This document shows positions 1 through 14,190 of a DNA stretch of 64,000 nucleotides, in pieces. The DNA lies in assembly GCA_036971615.1 (NCBI GenBank), contig JAYKKR010000021.1, forward strand, positions 248,001 to 312,000. Reading direction: 5' to 3'. A program made the translations under genes and the position numbers. The DNA comes from Amyloporia xantha. Lineage: Eukaryota > Basidiomycota > Agaricomycetes > Polyporales > Adustoporiaceae. The notes under the pieces were generated by a model. It did not search any database. It saw nothing but the letters and a program-made list of their open reading frames with translations, and was not told where the DNA came from. The number at the start of each line of letters is the position of its first letter. The first letter of the stretch is position 1.

Positions 1-1
1 T

Positions 2-952
2 GCCCAGAGGTACGCAGCGGAAGAGTGGACACAGGAAGTCGGAAGTGGCAATGTGAATCAGCCCCGGTCTCCTGTTCGCCCGGCGCATGATTATCGCGGT
101 CCTTCACGCAGTCCATCGCCCAGGCCAGGATCGTCTAGACACGATCGGGATGCCTATGCGCCCAATTCAGATCGAGTCGCCATCCGAGAAGAGCGTTCTG
201 TCAATTTTAATCAGAAGCGAGCCCGAGACAACGGAAATACACGGGTTGCAGAAGACGAGCGTCCTCTACGTCGACCAAGGCTATCCCCTGCACGAGACTA
301 CCGACGACATCATCCAACAAGCGGTCCAGAATCGCGTGCGGAGCCTTCGACGGGTCCGCACCCCTCGTTGTACCACGGGCAATATAATCCGAGAACGCCA
401 TCGCCTCCCATTCATTCAAATAGGGTTGACTCATTCAACGGTGGTCATTCAGGCTATCAACATGATCCGTGGCACAACGAACACCGTGATCAAAGTTATC
501 CTGAAATTCCTTCTTACAATGCCAATGTTCAAAATTACAGCGGCAGCCATTCCTATGGTGAAGACCTTTCAGATGACCGTCATCGTCTGGTCTCCCGATC
601 AGCAGCTAATGTCAACGTGGAGTCTCATCGTGCCTACCGGAGTCGAGAGACATCAGATATCCAAGTCGCATTTTCGAAGCGGACCGCTGAAGATGAACAG
701 CAATTATCATTACTCCATCGTTTGACCGACAGGCAGCCCTCGCGCGATGACGCGCCTGCTCAGGCTGCTTGGAACGCCCCTCCGGGTAAACAGTCTCTCC
801 CGCAACGAGTCTCCCAGCGCGGTCGCGGTGCTGCACCGACGGGTAAATCAAGGGGAGGAAATGCGTCTGCGAGAGGTCGGGGCAAATCGCACCGTTCCTT
901 GGCAACACGTATTGGGGATGGTAATGACTTGGGGTCTCGATTATCATCATAA
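2..952 (+). CDS. 3' end of an RG/RS-rich low-complexity protein (5' truncated by window edge)
   Basis: The frame is open from base 2 to the stop at 950-952, so this is the C-terminal part of a gene that starts outside the window. The visible part, about 316 residues, is almost wholly disordered. It is rich in Arg, Ser, Pro and His, with RSPSPRPGSS-type patches near the start and RGRG/SRGG/ARGRG repeats near the end, finishing in a short SLATRIGDG-like segment. RS and RG tails of this kind are common in nuclear RNA-binding and mRNP-export proteins, so an RNA-related role is an inference only. No folded domain is visible and the family is not recognised. It converges on the Rvs161-like gene downstream. 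Confidence 0.6.
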   Translation, partial: AQRYAAEEWTQEVGSGNVNQPRSPVRPAHDYRGPSRSPSPRPGSSRHDRDAYAPNSDRVAIREERSVNFNQKRARDNGNTRVAEDERPLRRPRLSPARDYRRHHPTSGPESRAEPSTGPHPSLYHGQYNPRTPSPPIHSNRVDSFNGGHSGYQHDPWHNEHRDQSYPEIPSYNANVQNYSGSHSYGEDLSDDRHRLVSRSAANVNVESHRAYRSRETSDIQVAFSKRTAEDEQQLSLLHRLTDRQPSRDDAPAQAAWNAPPGKQSLPQRVSQRGRGAAPTGKSRGGNASARGRGKSHRSLATRIGDGNDLGSRLSS

Positions 953-1282
953 GCATTCCGTCTGCATTTATAGAGCAAGCCATTTCTTAAACTTAACAGA
1001 CCGTTCATGCCCTCCATGTGTTCTACCCTTACCTTTGTGTTCGTTGTGCTTGCTTGCTTGTACCTTTGGGGTTCTGATTTGACTCTTGTGCTCGAATTTC
1101 AACATGTCTACATGCTCTCTGTTCATAAATCCAAGTAAAATTTTGCATCCAATTAGTATCTGACATAACACCATTGCAATGCGTAAAGCCGATCAAGCGG
1201 AAAGAAGAATTGAAGAGAAAAAAATCACGGAGTACAGATACTGCTACATCGAAATGTTCATACACGCCCATGCTGCGGTCGT
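953..1282. other. Convergent intergenic region
   Basis: This holds the 3' flanks of two converging genes. It is T-rich after 1000, and I see no gene or repeat in it. Confidence 0.5.
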
Positions 1283-2653
1283 TTAACTGGCACCGCAAAT
1301 GGTGAGCTCCTTCATTTCCTGCAACACACCTTCGACCTGAAGGACATTGGTTGGATGAAGCCTCACTGATCATCATGAGCTGAAACGTACCTGGGCATCC
1401 AGCTGTCCAGCGGCGTAGTCATCCCGCACGTTGTCAGCGAAGTACCTGTCGATCGGAAATGATCAGGCCCTTTATCCACACTAGCACGACGGTAGAAATA
1501 TCCTCACCGTTGGACACCGCTAAGCTTCTCGTAGCCCTCTTCGGCGAATTTACACTGCATCCGTATCATCGCCTCGAAACTCGGATCAAAGAATGGTACG
1601 CGGAGATCGAGCAGCTGCGGGAGTTCCGCGATGAGCTGCTCATTCAGCATGTCGAAAACCTCCTTCGCATCATCGTGTTCCTGCTGCGCCTGTAACAGGA
1701 GTGGGAAACGGTAGTTGATATATGTTAGGTGGACAGGCACGGTCAAACTTTGCGCACCCTCGGCAATTTGGTGGGGTCTTCACTCGGCTTAGCAATAAGT
1801 TTGTTCATCTTGCTCCGGGCGGAATCATAATCCAAGAGCTGAAAGTTAATGAGTATCACTGAGGTAGGTTTCATAGCGCTCATATTTTCGGACCTTCTTA
1901 TTGCGTTTCGAGATATGCTCGTTCACGACGGGGAAGTATGCATTCATCTTGCCAAGCGGCTCCATCACAGTCGTCCTGTAAGGCGCATCCTACCAAACAC
2001 ACGAGAAGAATTAACATCAATTGTACGTGTCGTCATCAGAATAGCTGACGCACCAACTCTCTCCCGACTCCCGTGTCAAGGTCGTCCACAGCGCGCTTGT
2101 ACGCATGTGCTGCCATCGCACCCTCCGAGGCCTTGTCGGCAGCGCCATAGAACACATCAATTGTATCAGCCAGTCGGCCCTGCGCGGCAGTCATTGCTGC
2201 ATGTATCCACACCCATCGCGGCCTTACGTCAGTCCGCCGCCAGGTTCACATGAGACTGCGCACGCACCCCGCATAGCGTCCAAGTACCCCTTGGCGTCCT
2301 TCTGCAGCGTCTGGCATTCCTTCTCATACCTGGAACGGCACAGGTCAACCACATGGACGGAACGGGGCCGACGCGGGCGGCTAAGACGACGTACGTCTTG
2401 TACTTTGCCTCTTCCTCGGCGAAGTCTCTGTCTATTGTGCGCTCGATCTGGCCGGTCTTCTGCAGGAGCTGTGGGCGGAGCGTGTGAGTGTCACGACGGG
2501 CGCAGAGGGGGCACGACCGGATCTGATGCGAGCAGGGTGGACGAGACGTACTGTGGTCCCCGCTCGGTTCATAGACTTCTTGAATCTGTTGAAGGCATGC
2601 TGAGGGACCTAGCAGACTTGGTGTGTAGTAGGAGCTTACCCTGACCAGCTCAT
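1283..2653 (-). CDS. hob3: Rvs161/Hob3-type N-BAR domain protein
   Basis: An amphiphysin-like BAR protein that binds and bends membrane at endocytic sites and supports actin organisation; in yeasts it partners with Rvs167. The protein starts MSWSGFKKSMNRAGTT at 2653, where the first exon is only 14 nt. It continues through LLQKTGQIERTIDRDF, the DAMRGAC and AQGRLADTIDVFYG segments, PLGKMNAYFPVVNEHI, LLDYDSARSKMNKL and KFAEEGYEKLSGVQR. It ends in a VLQEMKELTICGAS tail with TAA at 1283-1285. These segments cover the whole BAR fold in family order, and the length of about 260 residues matches the short BAR-only family with no SH3 domain. At least eight short introns are needed, each with GT-AG ends. 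It is divergent from the large gene at 3750. Confidence 0.93.
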
Positions 2654-3749
2654 CTTGTCCCACCAATGGTTGCAGAATTGAAGATGGACAAAGTAATGAC
2701 AGGGGTGCTCAATGCGCCGCGGGTGCGATGAGTATCGTCAGACAGCTTTCCGTGCGATGTCATGTGACTGCTGGGGACAGCCGCGTCCATAATCGTGAGC
2801 CATGAAATTCCTTCTTGACCCATTCTTGGTTCCTAGCTTCTCCCACCCCGGGTCCGCACTACGCCTCTGGTGACGCCGTTCGGCTAGATGCAATGACAGT
2901 GGAATTTGAAGTCCTAATTCGGTTTCTATTCACCTGTTCCTGGCGATAACGTATACCTACAACTATCTCAGGATTTTTGGTCTCCATGGAGTCCATAGTG
3001 TTCTCTATTATAACTGCTGGGTCGGGAGTATACGAGTGGCTGGGTCTTGGAGCCGTTCATTATGATTGCATCGAGGCAAGTCCGTGAATGTCAATCGTAG
3101 CAATTCAACCAACAGAACGATATCGGGACTTGTTTGCCACACCTTTGTACAGTGGCTATGATGTGAGTGCTGCTCAAGAACACATATTGTATACTATAAT
3201 TGTTACCACGAGTGGCAGTTGTTGGAACAGATACGTCGCCGAACAGATGGGTGAATTGTGCAGTGTGTAAGATGTACAGCATCCAGGTCGCTATGCTCTT
3301 GTTCAGATCATATATTGTTCTTGTCCTCGTGTGCATGGCAGCGGTCAGTGGTGAGTGGTGGGCGGCTACCAAGTGTTCGCAACTGGAGACTGCATGATGG
3401 CCGCTGCGATTAGTGACGCTGACCATTGTGCAACCCAACACTCTAAGAGGCTGATTTTGACTGATTTCCCGGCGTGTCCGGAGAGAGCATACGCGGCTGG
3501 CAAAACGGCAGAAAAATAGAGAAAAGTGAAACACGGAAAGGGCGTGGGAAAGTGTTAGACGCCTGTGAGATAGTCGTTTGAGATTGGCGAGAGAACTTGG
3601 GAATGACCATATCGGGCACAAGGGCGGGCAACACGTGCCCCTCGTCGTCTGACGGCCCCGGCCATTGTTCTCCTCTCCATGTTCTCCCTCCCCCCTCTCT
3701 GATTTCTTCCCTCATTCTCTCCTCTCTCTCCCTCACCCACCTGCCCCCC
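2654..3749. other. Divergent promoter region, about 1.1 kb
   Basis: It lies between the start of the BAR gene (-) and the start of the large disordered protein (+). The right end, 3660-3740, is a strongly CT-rich tract just before the ATG, as is usual for fungal promoters and 5' UTRs. Short ORFs on both strands look random. Confidence 0.5.
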
Positions 3750-6700
3750 ATGTACCATTGGGACCGCGATCCTCAGCCGCCCCCGTCTCCTCACAAATCT
3801 TTCTCTTCCATCGCATATCGTCGCAGCAGTGTCCCCCAAATATCTACTTTCTCCGACCACCACTCCCCCTCACCATTCTACGCTACTACTCCAAACGCCC
3901 ACCGTCCACCTCTTGCACCTATCGACCCCCAGGCCGCTCACATCACCCACACCCTTGCTGACGATCAGATGTCTACCTCCTCGTCGTCACCATTGCTTGG
4001 TTACGCCCAGTTCGACACAGCACAGGACCGGGACCGCGACCGCGAACGTCCGGGCGATCATGTCCGGTACAACATTGGTCGCCCTATTGCGCCCATCCGG
4101 CCCCCTAGTGACAACCTTGAAGCCAGCCTCTCTCCGGCTAGGAGGAGATCAATCCCAAACCAGTACGTCTCACTGAGCTCGCGTAGCCCCATTGGCATGC
4201 CAATCCATCTTTCCTCCTTATTATTAGCTCGCTGTCGGGCAGTCTTACAGTCCGTCCACCCATCCATCTCGGGCGTCCCTCCTCTCGGCGCCCTAGTCAC
4301 ACCTCTTCATCCTCCGTATCCTCCGCCAGGCGTCCTTCCCTACCGACCATTCTGCTTCAGCCATCCTCACCCACGCATAATCCACCAGTAGCAAACGTGT
4401 CTGTTTCCACTAATGACCATAATGTGAACTCTGCCTCCGGTAACAGTACTGACGATATCTATTCTGATCTGTCCTCCTACACGTTTGGTTCAGCGTGCCC
4501 TAGCCGCCCGGATTTCCTCGATATGATCAGCCCTTTCTCATCTGTTTCCGGTACAAACAGCGCAGAACGCACTCCGCGTCCGTCTATTTCCGGCCCAAGC
4601 CATCACCAGCCTGCTCGTGTAGCTACTACATCTCGAACACCTAGGACGCGCGCCAGGGACATTGAGGAAGATGGCACGAGAGCAGATGATGAGGATGAGG
4701 ATGAAGCAGAGCGGCAGATGCGTACGAAGATGCGTGCCATGAATGATGGCACGAGGAGGCCTTCTCTGCCGATCAATACTTACTCATCAGGGAGATCCAA
4801 GTCCCCGGCATCCTCACCTCGTTCAAATGCATCCCCACAGCAGTCGCCTGCTAGCCCCATGGATCACGACTCCATGCACTCCGGAGCCGGGTCTGAGTCG
4901 AGCACCAGCTTCGGTGAGGGCGACGACGATGACGCTGAGGTAGGAGAATTCGACACGGATGTTGAGTTCGATTTCCACCACAACTCAGTCACGCCTGCTT
5001 CTCATGACCCTATGTCGGATGTGGCGTCGCAGCACACATTCGGTGGAGACTATGGTCTCTATGTGTACAACCCCAATCCAAATCAGGACGACAGGATGAG
5101 TATTTCGGACGACGACGATGATAACGATACAAAAGGCGTAATTCCTACTTTTACGAAGACTGAATTTGCGTCAGACGCTGATGGCAATTTGGTCCCGTTG
5201 GAAGGACGGCGAAGCAGTCATTCGTGGATTGTTCCTGGTGCACCAATGGTAAGTGAACCGGGATCGAGTCGTGACCGAGAAGACAGCATGGCGACGGTTA
5301 CTGCCACCAAGCTTGACGGGAGCTTGGGTGGAGATCATCTTCCCAGTCCCACTGGCGAAGCGGGCCGTCAGGAGGCTCATGTACCAGAACAACAGCAAGA
5401 TTCCGGAGCACCCGAATCTGGCGACGCACCGCTGAACAACGCCAACGCATGGGAGGGCTTCGATCTGGGATACATCTTCAACCACCCGAACGGAACCGGG
5501 GACCGCAATTCCTGGCAGTCGCCCGACTCATGGATGCAAGTCTCTCCGCCAGCCCCTGCTAAGGCGCGCGCCACCGACGGCCATATGGCCGGATTCGAGG
5601 CGTTCGAATTCGACGGCTGGGGGACGGCAGTGACGGGTGCCACGGGTCGTCGCCCGAGCACCATCACAGTCGGGAGTGCGAGCGAAGACGCGTTCATGCG
5701 CCATGTCCAGCGCTTCGACCCGATATCTCACGAGCGGGCTTTAGAATGGAGTTTCAGACGGGAAGCAGCCGACGGATCGGGCCCAGCTGTGCCTCTGGGC
5801 GCACGGTGGGTGCAGAACACGAGCACGTCCCGTGTCGTGGCGCCTGGCACGCAGGAAATCTGGCGCCACGCGCATGTGGGTCGGTTCAAGGTGGACAGAC
5901 TCCTCATGCGACGTGAGTACGAATTTCAGCTGTTTCGGCTCGTGTATTAATGCCGTGCTGACTTGTCTCAGATGGTGCAGCGGACGACCCATCGAAACCA
6001 CCCTCGCAGCGCGTCAACGTGCGCCACATCGCCGATCCGTTCTCCAAGGCGAACAAGCACGGAGGGCCCATGTCTGTCGTCCACAAGCACTCGCGTGCGG
6101 TGGCGTTCTCCATTTTTCGCAAGTACGACATATTCAGCCACCGGCAGGGAAAGCCCGGAGCAGCGTCCATGCCGACGAGCGGGAGCATCCTTCTGGCCAC
6201 GAGGAGAGTGCAGGAGCAGTACACCAGCACGCGCACGACCAATCGGCTCAAGTCGCACGGCCTGCTGCGAGACGGGGATAAACCGTCTCGCGGTCAGACA
6301 ACGAGCAGCGCGAGTGAGAGTGGGCCCGCCTCTCGTACGCGCGGACACAGCCACTCGAGAGACAGGCACTCGAGAGACAGAAGTGATACTCAGAAAGGCA
6401 AAAAGGACAAGAAAGGCAAGGGCAAGGAGTCCGCATCCGAGTCCACCGGCACTTCCAGCCAGACGACGAGTATGAGCAGTGTCTCCAGTCGGACCACTGC
6501 CAACGATGAGGAGTCTGTTCAATTCGCTAAGCCCTATGCATCGTCAGCTTCTTCAGGCCCGTCTGCACCAGTCTCCCCGACCATAGCGGAGACTCAGTAT
6601 ACCTTCTCGTCGTCCGTGTCCGAATTCACCGCCCGCTACTCCGCCGATGGTCCGTTCTCGTCGAAGTACGGATCCCCTCCGCCTACCGCGACCTCTGAGC

Positions 6701-7809
6701 GTGCACAGCAGGGCGCTGGCCTCATCCGTGTTGACGATGACGACGACCAAGCGCCTCCACGCACTTCACATGCGGAAGCCTTCGCCACCCTAGACCAAAA
6801 CAGCATCGAATACTTTCGCGGGAGGACTGAGCAGCGTTTATCAGATCACGACTCGTCGAATGCGCGAAGCATTGCAGAGCGCCTAAGGCGGAGACTGCTT
6901 GGTCAGAACCCTGTCAAGGTCATCTCTAGGCCACCGTCGGGTCCCCCGACTGCTGCTTTGGAAGGCCATTACACCCCGCCGTGGATGACGATGGCTCCGC
7001 GCTCGAGGGTAGAGGAACGGGACCGAGTGATTCAGAACTTGAACGAGTCGTTCAAGGATGTCGGGTTGCTACCTTCGTTCAGGACGAAGAATGGCGGAAA
7101 GACCAAGCGTCGCGAAAGGGACGACAAAGTCAACATCTTCTCTCATGTCCCTGCCGACTCGCTCCACATGCTTCTACCATTATGGCCTGGTGAGACTGAC
7201 CCGCACTCTGCAGTCCCAGAGGAAGATCCTGCTATCTATACCATACCCGTCGAGGAGCGTCAGTATCTGCTCGTCTACTATATACCCCTCGAGGAGCGCG
7301 AGGACGGGAAGAAAAAACAGGAGAATAAGAAGCGGTCGCGGTCCAACACGCACACAACGGGCTCGGCGTCCACATCTAGCAAAGTCACGTCCATACAACT
7401 GACTTCCTTCTCTGTATGCGCACGGTTGATTTCGTATGGAGACTTGCTGGGGACCGGTGTCAAGGTGCCGCTCGACGGACTCTCCATCACAGGCCCGATG
7501 GCGCAGGCAATGAGCTCTCTCCCGTCTGCCGCCGTCCGTGAGTCCCGCCTGGAGACCCCGTGCGCTATCATCGGTATATGCTACGGGCGAGACAAGGGCA
7601 TAGAGTTCCTGCCAGATGGTCTTGCGAAGGTCGGGTTGGCCGTGGCTCTTCCATCGACCACGCCGGAGCGAGCACCGGTGTCGGTTGAAGCGGAAGCTGA
7701 AGAATTAAACTGGGAGATGACACCCATCGGTCGAGCTGCTGTAGAGATGGCCTGGCTGGGATGCCTTTCCATGACGAGTTTCGGGTTGGAGGCCTCGCCA
7801 TCGAGGTGA
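3750..7809 (+). CDS. Large uncharacterised, mostly disordered protein with a conserved-looking C-terminal region
   Basis: The start MYHWDRDPQPPPSPHK at 3750 follows a CT-rich leader. Three exons are read, with introns at about 4162-4227 (gtacgt...ttattag) and 5913-5971 (gtgagt...tctcag); both restore frame. The protein has roughly 1300 residues. The N-terminal half is Ser/Pro-rich with acidic runs near 4680 and 5110, and the middle carries basic and Ser-rich patches. The last ~350 residues look folded: they include LLPLWPGETDP, an RQYLLVYYIPL strand, SFSVCARLISYGDLLGTG and PCAIIGICYGRDKGIEFLPDG. I do not recognise the family and assign no function. A gene in one piece is supported by uninterrupted codon quality across both junctions. 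Confidence 0.8.
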
Positions 7810-8388
7810 TTGATTACAACTGTATTATATATATATCGGTATGACTCTTCATGTTTCTATAGTCCCCCCACTTTTCGCTGGCTTATGTCTTCATGAGTTG
7901 CTTTACACTCCTCACCTATACCCGTCACATTTTGTATAAATTGGTCTTTTCGCACACTTTCGCTACTGTCTCATTTAGTGCTGTCGGGTTCATAGCTAGG
8001 GATAGAATTTTGTATATATATGAACGCAATGGAGTGCTGTGCCGTCATATTAGCTATAGCAAATGCTTCATCACCATTCATCGATGAACTAGATTCAGGT
8101 GTTTTCCCGGTGCTTCGTCAAACGACCATTAGCACCATTGATAAGACACATTCAGTCATCGATGTCCAAGTACAACATGTATATCATTACACTCAGCGAT
8201 ACAGCGTCCGTGAACAACTTAACGATCGACAACCGAAATAAGAGGGTACAAGGAGCGGGGAAATACACATGCAGGAGGTATCGTATCTGATGGATTAGAA
8301 GTCATGTAGGCAAACCCCTAGCAGTCCGCTGGGTCAGGACGTAAAATTCAAATAGCGGACAGTGTAAATAACGCCGAGACCGATTCCC
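7810..8388. other. Convergent intergenic region
   Basis: AT-rich sequence between two converging 3' ends. TATATATATA at about 7824 may belong to 3' end formation. I see no gene here. Confidence 0.45.
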
Positions 8389-8890
8389 TCACGCGCAGAG
8401 ACCCTCATCAAGAACCATCCCACAGCGGGAGCACTGCACCTTGCGGTCCAGCAAGCAGCAGCCGACACCTAAGGGGAACCAGAAGACTGCAGCAAGGATA
8501 CCTGTAGAGGTTGTGTGACGGCGTTTAGAAAGGCGGTCTCGCGGTCAGAATGACAATTCTACCCACCGAGAATACCGAAGCGAGCTCGCGGTACGTGCCC
8601 GCCTTGCTGGAGACAAATCATCTGGGGATGATCTGGCGGTAGAAGTGAGACGACATGCTCCTGCGTGATGGGGTTGACGTAGTTGTAGACCGTGGTGGTG
8701 GGCATAGCCGGCGCACGGGGAGCAGGACCTGCAGGGGGTTGTGGAGGTACTTTGACATTCCCAGCCGGGCTGGTCCCATTAGCGACGAATGGACCAGCTA
8801 CGGAATTGTCAGCGAATTTCAAGACATGCACAATGAGGACTCACAGGCCGCGTCTTTCATGGCCGCATCGTATGACGGGGGAGCCTGCAT
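8389..8890 (-). CDS. Small LITAF/BRI3-like membrane protein
   Basis: Three exons give a protein of about 125 residues: MQAPPSYDAAMKDA at 8890, a Pro/Ala-rich linker, then TTVYNYVNPITQEHV, LLPPDHPQMICLQQGGH, FGILGILAAVFWFPLG and a final CSRCGMVLDEGLCA. The layout is a PPSY motif, a hydrophobic membrane-inserting segment flanked by Cys residues, and a CxxC knuckle. This matches LITAF/BRI3-type late endosome-lysosome membrane proteins, where PPxY recruits NEDD4-type ligases. The N-terminal knuckle has only one obvious Cys, so the canonical LITAF zinc site is incomplete. An upstream in-frame extension is possible, so the start is less certain than the end. Confidence 0.72.
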
Positions 8891-9271
8891 GTCTTGGTTA
8901 GGAGAGTTAGCCTGGGGGAGTCGTGGTGAGTCTAGCAGTCTGAATGAATGAGAAACGGACTGACCATGGTAGTGCTGTTTGGGTCTATGATCATGGCGGG
9001 TCGCAAGGCGCAGGAGTGGGCCTTTAGTAGTGCTATCCGCAGTGGAGATGGCAGTGTTTGGTACCGCGGCGCAGCATTCGCGCGGAAGCGCCTGAAGGAG
9101 ACAAGACACGGGACACACGTGATTTTGGAATTCGGGTATCTGATCGAGGCACGTGCTCCGATATTTTTCTTTTTCGTGCAGGTGTGTTCTGCAGGCCACT
9201 TCTTGATCGACCACCCATCTGTTCTCCTCGCTCACTCTGTTCACTCAAAAACATCCGAATTATCCTCAAAC
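8891..9271. promoter_or_regulatory. Divergent promoter between the LITAF-like gene and PRMT1
   Basis: About 380 bp between two divergently transcribed genes. The segment 9150-9260, before the PRMT1 ATG, is T- and C-rich. No specific factor site is claimed. Confidence 0.4.
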
Positions 9272-10909
<1,638 letters not shown>

Positions 10910-11388
10910 TTTATACCGCAATGCTGTTGCTGTATTGATATTGCGCGACTTCCTTCTATTTTACACGACCACAGGTACTAGAGCTTGTATCATGGGTGAT
11001 AACTGGGTTGCACATGGTTTGAATGTGCTGCTCGTATGTGTGTTCCACATGCAATACATATTGGTGCATGCATTATCGGCCTAGTCGTGATGGGCTCGAA
11101 TCGATGGCTGGCTGGCCCGCCCGTTAGTCGCTCTCGTGCGAGAGCTGGTGGTGATGTATCAGCGCGGCTAAGTCATCGGGGGCACTCTTCGGAGCTGGTC
11201 CATTCCCACTTCCTACTGCGTAACTGGGATTACGCCGGATTACGTAGGCTGCTGAGGCTGACCGTTGCTCAGTCCACTGGGACCCGATCGTCGTAGGAGA
11301 CTACTAAGTCGTAACATCCGACTTGGTCGAATGGATGAAAGAGCGCGCGCCCCACCGACTCATCATTGCATCTTGACCTCGTACCACA
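10910..11388. other. Intergenic, no gene seen
   Basis: PRMT1 3' flank and promoter of the F-box gene. I see no supported feature. Confidence 0.45.
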
Positions 11389-13531
11389 ATGCAGGATGAC
11401 TCCTCGATCCTGAGGCCCGTTCATCGACTGCTCAGCTCTACACAATATCCTACTACTTTCTGCATGCAGTCTCTCCCGGCGGATGTTCTGTTTGAGATCG
11501 CGTCGTACCTCAACACGTTGTCTGATGTCCTGCACCTGAGCCTGACAGTGAGATCACCCGTTGCGGCTAGCCGCTAGACCATGGCCACTCAATTGATCTG
11601 CCACCACACAGTCCTCGAAAGTCTATTACAAGGTTATCCCGGTGGTATATGCGTTTGTAGAGCTCCAGGGTCCCTCGCAATGCCAGGCCACTCTGGCGAT
11701 GCTTAAGCGCACTCCAGAGGTCGCACGGCACGTTCAGAAGCTCACCGTCCGCCCCGAGCGCCGGAGTGGCAAGAATCGCCAGCAGACGAGAGCTTGGGAT
11801 AATGCGGGGATGGTCTCGCGGCTGGTCTATGCTGTGGCGAAGCATCTGGATGCGCTGCAAATATTTGAATGGGACGGGGAGGACATGCTGCCGGACGACC
11901 GCATGTGGTCGGGCTTGCGTCTGTGGTGAGTGGCACGTCAGCAGCAGCTAGATTGTACTCTGATATATTAGGAATACAAGCTGTCCGTACTTGAAGCATG
12001 TCGGGATGACGTTTGGGTGTTTCTTGCCCAACCCGAATAGCAATGTGAGCACTATATGCGCCGCGGCATGTCCACGGGATGAACGTGGTATCCTCGTTTG
12101 CAGCTTTTCAAGTTCAGCGACCTTGAGGGCTTCTCCCTGACTTTCAAAGATGGATTCTATGCCCATCAGCTTCATGTGCCTTCGCGAGGTAAGTCTGTTC
12201 CATCACTTGGGCGTGGCTCATCGGCTGAGCTCCACGTTAGAGAGTGAACCGGTGTTCACTCGTCTTTGGGATATGCTCATCCAGCGCTGCGCCGATCTTG
12301 AGACTCTCTGCATTGCAGGGACATCAACCGAACCTTCCGACAGTACTCGTTTTGGAAATGCGTTCTGGCCTCGGCTACGCGTCCTTACCGTGGGCGACGT
12401 CTTGTCTGGGCTATCTGTTCCTCTCAATGCCCCTCCCGCTCACCGATTCCTTAATTTCCTCGAGCGCCATCCAACACTGGAAGGCTTGCACATCCTGGGG
12501 CATCCTAATATCAACCCTCTCGATCTAGCTGAACTTGATACGGAGGCGTTACCTTGCTTGACGGAATTCAGTGGATCGCTGGAACACCTTCGCGCATTAA
12601 TGAACAGAGGCCATCCCAACATTGCCAATGCCAATGTCGGCTTTCAATGGAACCCTCAGCAAACCCAGCTATCACGCCCCTCGCCCCTCTCCAAGACGCT
12701 GCGGCACATCTGCCTCCCTGAGCCTATGCAGTTGCGCGAATTGACGCCTCTGTCGATGTCGCGGGTCCTATTGGATTTAGGTGCACTAACTTCACTCAAG
12801 GTGACGTTTGCCCTGCACAGCGGATACGATAGCAACGGCGTATTCCGCACTATCATCGCGTCGTGCCCACAATTACTCCACCTCGATTTGACATGCACTT
12901 CCAAGCCCTCCTTCTATCTTGTAAGTTGACATTCGTGTATCGACTGCGTACCCCATCTTAGACGGTTCGCCTTCAGGAATCCTTCTCCCGCTCACTTCGT
13001 AAACTCGTGCGGCTCCGAACACTCCGGCTCACCATCGTCAAGTTCCATGGGGAGGAGCCCATGCATGCCGGTGCTGCGCGGATCGCACTCGCAAACCCAC
13101 GCCTCACCCAATTCTCCGTCTCTTACATACCCCCACATACCCCGGCCTTGCCTCTCCCACCGCCACTCGAGATTGGCTCGTTCGAGCTCGTCTGTGATAT
13201 CCATGGCATCCCTATAGGCCTCAACATATCAGAATGGCGCATGGCACTCTGGGGAGGTGGCGGAGGTGGACTTATTTGGCGGGGCATGGTAAGCGTAGCG
13301 ATGGTGCTGGGTATCGGCGTGGGTACAGGCTGGCGAGCAGGGCCAGGCGGGTGGACGCGGCGCTGGGTGTGTGAACTACGGCCGAGCGGGCATCCAGATG
13401 TCGTGGCTAAAGGACTCTCGGACTTACTTGTCGAGCGTAGCCCTGCTGGAGAGGAGGCACGCCTGATCTTATTCTGCTTCTGTCTGCTCATCTTGGCCGT
13501 ATGGGGTATCGCCTGGAGAGCCTCTGGATAA
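11389..13531 (+). CDS. F-box protein with LRR-like body and hydrophobic C-terminal tail
   Basis: The N-terminus carries an F-box core, SLPADVLFEIASYLNTLSDV (residues about 26-45), expected to bind Skp1 in an SCF ubiquitin ligase. After an intron at 11541, exons continue with VYYKVIPVVYAFVELQG, LKHVGMTFGCFLPNP, LFKFSDLEGFSLTF and FLERHPTLEGLHILGH. These irregular leucine-rich segments resemble the substrate-binding regions of the large basidiomycete F-box families. The last exon (from about 12977) adds a GIPIGLNISEW segment and then two hydrophobic stretches, one Gly-rich (MVSVAMVLGIGVGTGW) and one at the extreme C-terminus (LILFCFCLLILAVWGIAW). The second looks like a tail anchor, which is unusual for this family. 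The substrate is unknown. Confidence 0.8.
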
Positions 13532-14190
13532 TCTCGTGATGGGATTGGTATTGTCTCTCATAGACGTTGTAATCTACGTTCTCTATAATCAGGAAGACTG
13601 TATCTCCTAGTTGTCCTTTAGTACTGTATTTGAATCCCTATAACTTATTCTGGAACTGGCCAAAGAGATCTCTGTTAACGGTCAATTCACTGTTCTGTTC
13701 AGGTATTCCTCGCACAATCACAAGAAGCGATTATTCTGCATAAATGTCCCGATCTATGAAGCCAACCATCCGAAGAGGTGCCGAATCTATAATACAAAAA
13801 CCATGACCCACGTGGTTTGTCTCGACAAAGACGCAAGCTCATTGGTCGGACAACTTGTATCACGTGCTTTGTCTCTGTCTGTCGCGCTCCCTCATCGTCC
13901 TCGCCGCCCAACGCATCGAATTCTTACGCTGAAAGCTATGGTCTATGGTCAATATCCTCCATGCTCAGCGACGCTTAGGCTCTACATACAACACCCGGCC
14001 AATACCCAATAAAATACGCCGTCTTCGTATGCTCCCGGCGTGATCAGATGTGTGTTTGTGGTACAGGCAGCGGTAACTCGATCCTGGCGTTCGCTCACTC
14101 TTGAGCACCCTGACTTTTACCTCCTTATACACCCCAAAAGTGCTTTGCTTCCCTGCTTGCTCTGACGAAAGACCGCGGGATGAAACACGA
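13532..14190. other. Intergenic, no gene seen
   Basis: Moderately AT-rich sequence downstream of the F-box gene. Short ORFs here have no recognisable content. Confidence 0.4.
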
